Assembly (NCBI RefSeq): GCF_000697965.2
Contig: NZ_CP015880.1
Location: 3,553,001 to 3,617,000, forward strand
DNA: 64,000 nt
Direction: 5' to 3'
Source of the DNA: Ensifer adhaerens
GTDB lineage: Bacteria; Pseudomonadota; Alphaproteobacteria; Rhizobiales; Rhizobiaceae
Made by a program: the position numbers and the translations under genes. The notes below the pieces were generated by a model, which worked only from the letters and a program-made list of their open reading frames with translations, searched no databases and had not been told where the DNA came from. Below, one piece after another: positions 56,229-64,000 of this stretch (positions are counted from its first letter, which is position 1; the number at the start of each line of letters is the position of its first letter).

Positions 56229-57293
56229 TTGGCCGATCCCTCCAAGCCCGCCCACGCCGAAGACATTGGTTCTGCCGTCAAGCGCGGCAAGCCGACCCTT
56301 CGCACGATCGCGGAAATCACCGGCCTTGCGGTCACCACCGTTTCGCGTGCCCTTTCCGATGCGCCGCAGATCTCGCTCGATACCCGCAAGCGAGTGCGCG
56401 AGGTCGCAGACGAGATCGGCTATTCGCCCGACCGCGCCGCCCAGCGCCTGAAGACCGGCCGCACCAATGTCATCGGCGTGCTGCTCGACCCGCACGAGGA
56501 AATCCTCGGCTACGGCACCTCGATCATGAGTGGCATCGCCAAGGCACTTCAGGGCACGGCCTACCACCTGATCGTCATGCCGAACTTCCTGAACTCGACC
56601 AATGTCGAAGCGGTCAACTACATCACCCGCAACGCGATGGCCGATGGCCTGATCTTCTCGCGCACGGAACCGCTCGATCCCCGGGTCCGATTGCTGTCCG
56701 ATCTCGGCTTTCCCTTCGTCACCCATGGGCGCACGGAGCTTTCCACCCCACATCCCTATGTCGACTACGACAACTTCACCTTTTCCTACCAGGCGACGAA
56801 GCGCCTGATCGCCAAGGGCAGGCGCAAGCCCGCACTGATCAGTGGCCCCGCCGATTTCACCTTTGCCGGCCATCTTCAGCACGGCTTCATGACCGCCGTG
56901 CGCGAGGCGGGCTGCGCCTACGAAATCCTCTCGGGCATCGATCTCGACAGCCCGGCAGGCGCCATCCGCGACCGCGTGCGCCAGCGCTATGCCGAGCCCG
57001 ATCCGCCGGACAGTTTCATGTGCGGCGGCGAAGTCTGCGCGCTCGCAACCATCACCGGCATGAGCGATTGCGGGCTGACGCTCGGACGCGAATACGACAT
57101 CGTCGCCAAGCAGACCTCGCATCTCCTGAGCGCCATCCAGCCGCAGGTCGAGACGATCTACGAGGACCTGACGGCGACCGGCGAGGACATGGGCCGGGTG
57201 CTCCTGCAGAAGATCGGCGGAGAAAGCGACGTCAGCAAGCTGCAGCTGCTGCTCTGTCCGCAGATCCCATCGAGCTTCGGCGCGGCCGGCTGA
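56229..57293 (+). CDS. LacI-family regulator of the sugar ABC operon
   Basis: 354 residues from a TTG at 56229; no in-frame ATG lies nearby and the DNA-binding domain begins at about residue 22 (PTLRTIAEITGLAVTTVSRA), so the N-terminal extension is longer than usual. The hinge helix (AAQRLKTGRTNVIG) and periplasmic-binding-like effector domain follow. It is divergent from the ABC operon, and both operators lie in the shared region. The effector is presumably the transported sugar or a derivative. Confidence 0.88.
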   Translation: MADPSKPAHAEDIGSAVKRGKPTLRTIAEITGLAVTTVSRALSDAPQISLDTRKRVREVADEIGYSPDRAAQRLKTGRTNVIGVLLDPHEEILGYGTSIMSGIAKALQGTAYHLIVMPNFLNSTNVEAVNYITRNAMADGLIFSRTEPLDPRVRLLSDLGFPFVTHGRTELSTPHPYVDYDNFTFSYQATKRLIAKGRRKPALISGPADFTFAGHLQHGFMTAVREAGCAYEILSGIDLDSPAGAIRDRVRQRYAEPDPPDSFMCGGEVCALATITGMSDCGLTLGREYDIVAKQTSHLLSAIQPQVETIYEDLTATGEDMGRVLLQKIGGESDVSKLQLLLCPQIPSSFGAAG

Positions 57294-57313
57294 GCGGGCG
57301 AACACGGTACGCA

Positions 57314-57337
57314 AGGCGGCGTCACGTGACGCTGCCT
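57314..57337. terminator. Convergent palindrome between LacI and ALDH genes
   Basis: Imperfect 24-bp palindrome centred on GCGTCAC/GTGACGC, with flanking AGGC/GCCT. It may terminate both genes; there is no T-tract. Confidence 0.4.
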
Positions 57338-57392
57338 CCTGCCCCAATGTTCTCCCCATCGTCCGCATGTCCTCTCCTCCCCTGTTTCAGCC

Positions 57393-58901
57393 TTAGCGCG
57401 GCATCCACCAGCCGGTACGCGGCCCCATATGCATGTTGAGCGTCTTGGTCTCGGTGTAATCCTCGACCGAATGCCGGCCGAGTTCGCGGCCGAGGCCGGA
57501 CTGGCGGTAGCCGCCGAAGGGCAGTTCCGACGCGCCATCCATGAAGGTGTTCATCCAGATGGTGCCGGCGCGCACGCGGCGGCCGATCGTCAGGCAGGTG
57601 TCGAAGTCGCGGCTCCACACACCGGCCGAAAGACCATAGTCGATCGCATTGGCGATGCCGATCGCCTCTTCCGTCGTCTCGAAGGTCAGCACCGAGAGAA
57701 CCGGGCCGAACACTTCCTCGCGCGCCACCGCCATGTCCGGGCGCACGGAAGAAAGGATCGTCGGAGCCATGAACTGGCCCATGCCGAGATCGAGCGCGGT
57801 GCCGCCATGGGCAACCGCAGCGCCATCCTTCGAAGCAGCAGAAACATAGCTGGCGATCTTTTCCAGATGCTGCGGCGTGATGATTGCGCCGACCTGGGTT
57901 TCCGGATTGAGCGGATCGCCGACCTTCACCTTGGCCGAGAGCTCGGCGATGCGGCGCGTCACCTCGTCGGCGATGTCACGGTGCAGGATCAATCGCGAGC
58001 CGGCATTGCAGCATTCGCCGGCATTGAAATAGGCGCCGAAGACGGCGGCATCGATGAATTCGTCGAGATTGGCGTCGGGGAAAACGATCTGCGGGTTCTT
58101 GCCGCCGAGTTCCAGCGAGACCTTCTTCAGCGTCTGGGCAGCATTGGCCATGGTCAGGCGGCCGACGCCGGTCGAGCCGGTGAAGGACACCATGTCGACA
58201 TCCGGATGCGTCGTCATTGGCGCGCCGACCTCCGGCCCCGTGCCGGTGATGATGTTGACCACGCCGGCGGGAACGCCGGCGGCTTCGAGGATTTCACCGA
58301 GCAGCAGCGTCGAGGCCGAGGTCAGCTCGGACGGCTTGACGACAGTGGTGCAGCCAGCGGCCAGCGCAAAGGGCAGCTTCTGGCTGACGATCAGGAACGG
58401 GAAATTCCAGGGCGTGATGATCGAGACGACACCGATCGCCTCGCGCAGCACGACGCCAAGTGTACCGTCACCGAGCGTGTTGTAGCTTTCGCCATGCAGA
58501 TCGCGGGCGAGAGCCGCGGCGTAGCGCCAGATATCGGCGGCACCGCCGAGTTCGCCCTTGGCTTGGCTGATCGGCTTGCCGGATTCGATCGCATCGAGAT
58601 AGGCAAGCTCATCGGCGCGCTCGGCAATGATATCGGCTGCGCGCAAAAGCACCAGCGAACGCTGCGAAGCGGTCATGCGCGGCCAGGTGCCCTCGTCGAA
58701 GGCACGGCGTGCGGCAGCAATCGCTTTTTCGGCGTCGGCCTTGGTGCCCGCCTGATAGCGGCTGACGACGACGCCGTGGCCCGGCGCCACGCGCTCGATC
58801 GTACGGCCCTCGGCGCTGTCCACCCATTTGCCGTCGATCAGCATCTGGAAGGCGCGAACCTTTTGGCCCTCGATCGGCTTGGGTTTCACGAGCACGGTCA
58901 T
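57393..58901 (-). CDS. NAD(P)-dependent aldehyde dehydrogenase
   Basis: 502-residue aldehyde dehydrogenase (betaine/aliphatic aldehyde type). Motifs: TPWNFPFLIV, general-base Glu in LELGGKNP, catalytic Cys in NAGECCNAGSR and EEVFGPVLSV. The ATG at 58901 overlaps the hydratase stop (TAATG) and has AAGGGAG at the right distance; an ATG at 58907 is too close to it. Last gene of the lacI-afr-CoA-transferase-hydratase operon. Substrate unknown. Confidence 0.9.
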   Translation of the reverse strand: MTVLVKPKPIEGQKVRAFQMLIDGKWVDSAEGRTIERVAPGHGVVVSRYQAGTKADAEKAIAAARRAFDEGTWPRMTASQRSLVLLRAADIIAERADELAYLDAIESGKPISQAKGELGGAADIWRYAAALARDLHGESYNTLGDGTLGVVLREAIGVVSIITPWNFPFLIVSQKLPFALAAGCTTVVKPSELTSASTLLLGEILEAAGVPAGVVNIITGTGPEVGAPMTTHPDVDMVSFTGSTGVGRLTMANAAQTLKKVSLELGGKNPQIVFPDANLDEFIDAAVFGAYFNAGECCNAGSRLILHRDIADEVTRRIAELSAKVKVGDPLNPETQVGAIITPQHLEKIASYVSAASKDGAAVAHGGTALDLGMGQFMAPTILSSVRPDMAVAREEVFGPVLSVLTFETTEEAIGIANAIDYGLSAGVWSRDFDTCLTIGRRVRAGTIWMNTFMDGASELPFGGYRQSGLGRELGRHSVEDYTETKTLNMHMGPRTGWWMPR

Positions 58902-59680
58902 TACCATTCTCCCTTGAATTGGGCTTCACGCTTTTCGGAGAAGGCGGCGACACCTTCCTTGAGGTCGCCGGTCTTGGCGACAAGGATCGAGCCGAGCGCT
59001 TCGACTGCGGATCCGTTGTCTTCGCCATTCGCCGAAGCGAGCATCAGTTTCGAAATCTCAAGCGCCGCAGGCCCGCGCTTGGCGACACGCGCCGCGTAAT
59101 CGCGGGCAGCGGCCAGCACCGTGCCCGTCTCGACGACGGCATCGACCAGACCTTCGCGCAGAGCAGCCTCGGCGGTGAACATCTCGCCGCCAAGCACCAT
59201 GCGCCTGACGATCTGGGCGCCAAAGCGAGAGACGAGGCGCTGCGTGCCCGACCAGCCGGGAACCATGCCGAGGCTCGTTTCCGGCAGGCCGATCTTGATC
59301 TGCGCTTCGGCCAGCCGGATATCGGCCGCCGCCGCCAGTTCCAGCCCGCCGCCAAGCGCATGGCCGTTAAGAGCGGCGATGACGGGCATGCGCAGCGTCG
59401 CCAGCCGCTCGAACACGCGATGACCGAACCGTACCCAGTCATGCCCGAAGGCAGGCGCATCCATGCCGCCCCAGGCTTTGATGTCACCGCCGGCCGAAAA
59501 TGCCTTGCCCTCGCCGGTGAGGATGACGACACGCACATTGCGGTCGGCTTCAATCTCGTCGCAAGCCGATGCCAACGCCTTCAGCATGTCGATATCGAAA
59601 GCGTTGAGCTTTTCCGGACGGGCGATCGTCATGATCGCGACAGCACCGTCGACGCCGATGCGGATACGGCCCTCAGCCAC
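58901..59680 (-). CDS. Enoyl-CoA hydratase/isomerase family protein
   Basis: 259-residue crotonase-fold protein. Both catalytic glutamates of hydratases are present: Glu114 in GHALGGGLELA and Glu134 in GLPETSLGMVPG; the oxyanion-hole region is FSAGGDIKAW. The start is a GTG at 59680 with GGGAGG upstream, inside the last codons of the CoA-transferase gene (8-base overlap). It may hydrate an enoyl-CoA made by the neighbouring CoA-transferase; the acyl group is unknown. Confidence 0.88.
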   Translation of the reverse strand: MAEGRIRIGVDGAVAIMTIARPEKLNAFDIDMLKALASACDEIEADRNVRVVILTGEGKAFSAGGDIKAWGGMDAPAFGHDWVRFGHRVFERLATLRMPVIAALNGHALGGGLELAAAADIRLAEAQIKIGLPETSLGMVPGWSGTQRLVSRFGAQIVRRMVLGGEMFTAEAALREGLVDAVVETGTVLAAARDYAARVAKRGPAALEISKLMLASANGEDNGSAVEALGSILVAKTGDLKEGVAAFSEKREAQFKGEW

Positions 59681-61292
59681 GGTCGCCTCCCTGAAGCCGG
59701 CGCGCCGGCTTCTTCGGCAGTTCAAGACCAAGCAATGCATCCTGGAACAGACCCGCATCCATGGTCTTCAGTCTGTCGGAAACGATCATTGGGAATTCCG
59801 ACTGGTCGAGAATATGCGCCTGCAGGTCGACCCCCGGCGCGATCTCGGTCAGCATCACGCCCTCGGGCGTCAGCTTCATCACGCAGCGCTCGGTGACATA
59901 GGTGATGTCCTGGCCCTGCTCGATACCGCGACGGCCTGAGAAGGTGACGTGTTCGACCTCGTTGACCAGCTTCTTCAGCTTGCCTTCCTTTTCGATCACC
60001 AGTTTGCCGTCGGCGACCGCGAGCTTGGCGCCGGCATTGAACATGCCGGAGAAGGCGATCTTCTTCGCCCGTGCCGTTATGTCGACGAAACCGCCGGCGC
60101 CGGCCGTCACATGCGGGCGGAAAGAGAGTTTCGACACGTTGACCGAGCCGTTGCGATCGATCTCAAGGAAGGAGAGCAGCGAGGCATCGAAGCCGGCGCC
60201 CTGGAAATAGGTGAACTGGTAGGGCGAGGGCATGAAGGCATCGGCATTGGACGCGCAGCCGAAGGCGAAGTCGAGCAGCGGCACGCCGCCGACAGCGCCC
60301 TGCTCGATCACCCAGGTGACCGCACCGTGCAGCCCCTCTTCGAGCAGGATGCGCGGCACATTGGCCGAAATGCCGAAGCCGAGATTGACGGCGCTGCCGG
60401 CTTCAAGCTCCTGCGCCACGCGGCGGGCAATGACCTTCTGGATATTGAATTCCGGCACCCGGAAACTGTCGAGCGGCCGGAAGATCTCGCCGGAAATCGC
60501 CGGATCGTAAAGCGTCTGGGTCGTCTGTTTCTGGTCGGGATCGACGATGACATAATCCACCAGCACGCCCGGCACGCGCACGTCGTGGGGTTTCAGTGAG
60601 CCTTCCTTGGTGATGCGCTTGACCTGGGCAATGACGATGCCGCCATTGTTGCGGGCAGCGAGCGCCTGGTCGAGACCACCGAGATAGGCGCCCTCGTGCT
60701 CATAGGTGAGATTGCCGCGCTCGTCCGCCGTCGTCGCGCGGATGATCGCCACTTGCGGCGCGATCGCCTTGAAATAGAGCCAGTCCTCGCCTTCGAACGA
60801 GACCTTCTTCACCACAGGCTCAGCCGCGGCCGAAGCATTCATGGCGCAGCCTTCGCGCGACGGATCGACGAAGGTGTCGAGGCCGATCTTGGTCATCACG
60901 CCCGGGCGCTTGGCCGCCGCCTCGCGGTGCATGTCGAAGAGGATGCCGGAGGGCACGTTGTAGGCTGCCACTTCGTCAGCGCCGATCATCTGCCAGATCA
61001 ACGGCGGTTCCGCACTCGACGGACCCGAGGGATAGGAGCCGCCGATGATCTTCTTCAGCAGACCCTTCTTGGCGATATAGTCGACGCCCTTGATGCCGCT
61101 CATGTCGCCGGCGGCAATCGGATGCAGCGTCGTCAGGTCGCGTGGGTGGCCGGTCGTCTCGAACCGCTCGCCGATCGCCTTGAGCATCAGATCCGGGCAG
61201 CCGAGGCCGCTGGACGAGGAGACCGAAACCACCGCGCCATCCGGGATCAGGGCAGCCGCTTCGGCCGGCGAGATGTGCTTGTTCATCGACAT
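59673..61292 (-). CDS. Acyl-CoA:acetate/3-ketoacid CoA-transferase (YdiF type)
   Basis: 539-residue fused alpha-beta CoA-transferase of family I, similar in length to YdiF. The probable catalytic Glu330 lies in TWVIEQGAVGGVP, matching the EQG/ExG motif that forms the glutamyl-CoA intermediate. The ATG at 61292 has a weak site; an in-frame ATG at 61286 is possible. It starts four bases after the afr stop. It activates a short carboxylic acid by exchange with acetyl-CoA or a similar donor. Confidence 0.88.
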   Translation of the reverse strand: MSMNKHISPAEAAALIPDGAVVSVSSSSGLGCPDLMLKAIGERFETTGHPRDLTTLHPIAAGDMSGIKGVDYIAKKGLLKKIIGGSYPSGPSSAEPPLIWQMIGADEVAAYNVPSGILFDMHREAAAKRPGVMTKIGLDTFVDPSREGCAMNASAAAEPVVKKVSFEGEDWLYFKAIAPQVAIIRATTADERGNLTYEHEGAYLGGLDQALAARNNGGIVIAQVKRITKEGSLKPHDVRVPGVLVDYVIVDPDQKQTTQTLYDPAISGEIFRPLDSFRVPEFNIQKVIARRVAQELEAGSAVNLGFGISANVPRILLEEGLHGAVTWVIEQGAVGGVPLLDFAFGCASNADAFMPSPYQFTYFQGAGFDASLLSFLEIDRNGSVNVSKLSFRPHVTAGAGGFVDITARAKKIAFSGMFNAGAKLAVADGKLVIEKEGKLKKLVNEVEHVTFSGRRGIEQGQDITYVTERCVMKLTPEGVMLTEIAPGVDLQAHILDQSEFPMIVSDRLKTMDAGLFQDALLGLELPKKPARRLQGGDRG

Positions 61293-61296
61293 GAGT

Positions 61297-63335
<2,039 letters not shown>

Positions 63336-63375
63336 AGCATCCTCCCGAATTCTTCTGCCTGCTTTCTTCTTTCAT

Positions 63376-63393
63376 AATTGGAACGTTCCAATT
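63376..63393. promoter_or_regulatory. 18-bp perfect palindrome before lacI-afr operon
   Basis: AATTGGAACGTTCCAATT, perfectly symmetric, 41 bases upstream of the LacI start. Same core as the sites at 49266 and (one base changed) 63577. Confidence 0.85.
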
Positions 63394-63576
63394 TCGTCAA
63401 GAGTTGGCTGATCACTTTTTTCACGTCCGGCCGCGTTCGGTGCAGACAAAAGGCACCTCGAGAAGCGTAGCGACCTGCGGTTTGACGGATTATTTAATTG
63501 AATTTAAATGACATTATCGGAGATCCGCAATCGTCTGGAGGAGGATCGCCTCGCCTGAAAAACATTGCCGCTTGCC

Positions 63577-63594
63577 ATTTGGAACGATCCAAAG
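63577..63594. promoter_or_regulatory. Palindromic operator before the DUF993 gene
   Basis: ATTTGGAACGATCCAAAG, symmetric except near the centre and ends, 38 bases upstream of the DUF993 start and 201 bp from the lacI-proximal site. Presumably bound by the same LacI. Confidence 0.75.
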
Positions 63595-63632
63595 TATTCC
63601 AAGGCAAACGTCCGCGGAGGAGACCAACCCCA

Positions 63633-64000
63633 ATGACAAGCCTGACGCTGCCGCGCCAAGACGGCTCGCTTGAACAGTATCGCCTGACCGGAACGCCGAT
63701 TGAACGGCCCAACACGCCGCCGACCTTCAACCGCATCGCCTATGCGGCCGCCCATGTGGTCTCGGATCCGCTCAAGGATCTCGATCCCTGGGGCAACCCG
63801 GCGATCGACTGGGATGCGACGATGGCGTTTCGCCATCACCTCTGGAGCCTGGGTTTCAAAATCGCCGAGGCGATGGACACCGCCCAACGCGGCATGGGCC
63901 TTGCCTGGCCGGGCGCGCAGGAGTTGATCCGCCGCTCGCTCAGCGATGCGCGGCAGGTAGCGGGCGCCGATCTTGCCTGTGGCGCCGGCACCGACCATCT
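63633..64000 (+). CDS. DUF993 family protein, 5' part only
   Basis: The first 122 codons are present. The product begins MTSLTLPRQDGSLEQYRLTG and contains FNRIAYAAAHVV, DWDATMAFRHHLWSLG and AMDTAQRGMGLAWP, typical of DUF993, a family with a TIM-barrel related to dihydrodipicolinate synthase. GGAGGAGACC precedes the ATG. No function is established. It is divergent from lacI-afr and has its own operator, so it is probably the first gene of a co-regulated operon continuing outside the window. Confidence 0.82.
   Translation, partial: MTSLTLPRQDGSLEQYRLTGTPIERPNTPPTFNRIAYAAAHVVSDPLKDLDPWGNPAIDWDATMAFRHHLWSLGFKIAEAMDTAQRGMGLAWPGAQELIRRSLSDARQVAGADLACGAGTDH

Noticed and set aside
63492..63509. AT-rich near-palindrome upstream of DUF993
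   Set aside because: Imperfect and unlike the nearby LacI operators; more likely promoter AT content.

Overview
The window looks like chromosomal DNA of a GC-rich alphaproteobacterium of the Sinorhizobium/Ensifer group. The evidence is the gene order phbB-phbA-phaR-rpmF-mtgA-ispA-hisC-ispG, then pyc, an orphan luxR, ndvA and ndvB; a pyruvate carboxylase of exactly 1152 residues; an AatB-type aminotransferase of 410 residues; and a 333-residue 1,5-anhydro-D-fructose reductase that carries the residues I recall for the Sinorhizobium morelense enzyme. Genes are dense, often share ATGA or TGATG overlaps, and several start with GTG or TTG. I see no rRNA, tRNA, IS element, phage, CRISPR or toxin-antitoxin locus.

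Region 1 (1-14.1 kb) is mostly core. It holds a SUV3-like RNA helicase cut by the window edge and the polyhydroxybutyrate genes phbA and phbB, with a small predicted secreted protein between them. The divergent regulator phaR, a small membrane protein, rpmF, a coupled 2H-phosphoesterase/GST pair, mtgA, ispA-hisC, a LysE exporter and ispG follow.

Region 2 (14.2-22.8 kb) has a DeoR-VOC-MFS operon divergent from an amino-acid ABC transporter, then pyruvate carboxylase. The shared DeoR/ABC upstream region carries two 13-bp direct repeats exactly 20 bp apart and a separate palindrome.

Region 3 (22.9-36.7 kb) is the cyclic beta-1,2-glucan region: an orphan LuxR with all AHL-pocket residues, ndvA (export) with a possible 28-codon leader, an RhtB exporter, an OpgC-like succinyltransferase, and the giant synthase ndvB.

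Region 4 (37-45.9 kb) is an amino-acid catabolism block. A LysR regulator diverges from hglS, a D-2-hydroxyglutarate dehydrogenase, an antiquitin-type aldehyde dehydrogenase and an aminotransferase, which together can take 2-aminoadipate semialdehyde to 2-oxoglutarate (lower lysine catabolism). A PuuR-like regulator and an omega-amino-acid:pyruvate aminotransferase follow.

Region 5 (46-64 kb) is carbohydrate catabolism. A sugar ABC transporter operon continues into a GMC oxidoreductase and an SDR, under a divergent LacI (56.2 kb) with its own operator pair. A second LacI (62.3 kb) heads a tightly packed operon of Afr reductase, CoA-transferase, enoyl-CoA hydratase and aldehyde dehydrogenase, and diverges from a DUF993 gene. 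The palindrome TTGGAACGTTCCAA lies before this LacI and, 14 kb away, before the GMC oxidoreductase/Dabb/glycerate-kinase operon; a variant lies before DUF993. The three units look like one regulon for an uncharacterised sugar or sugar-alcohol pathway, and this is the best candidate for something undescribed.
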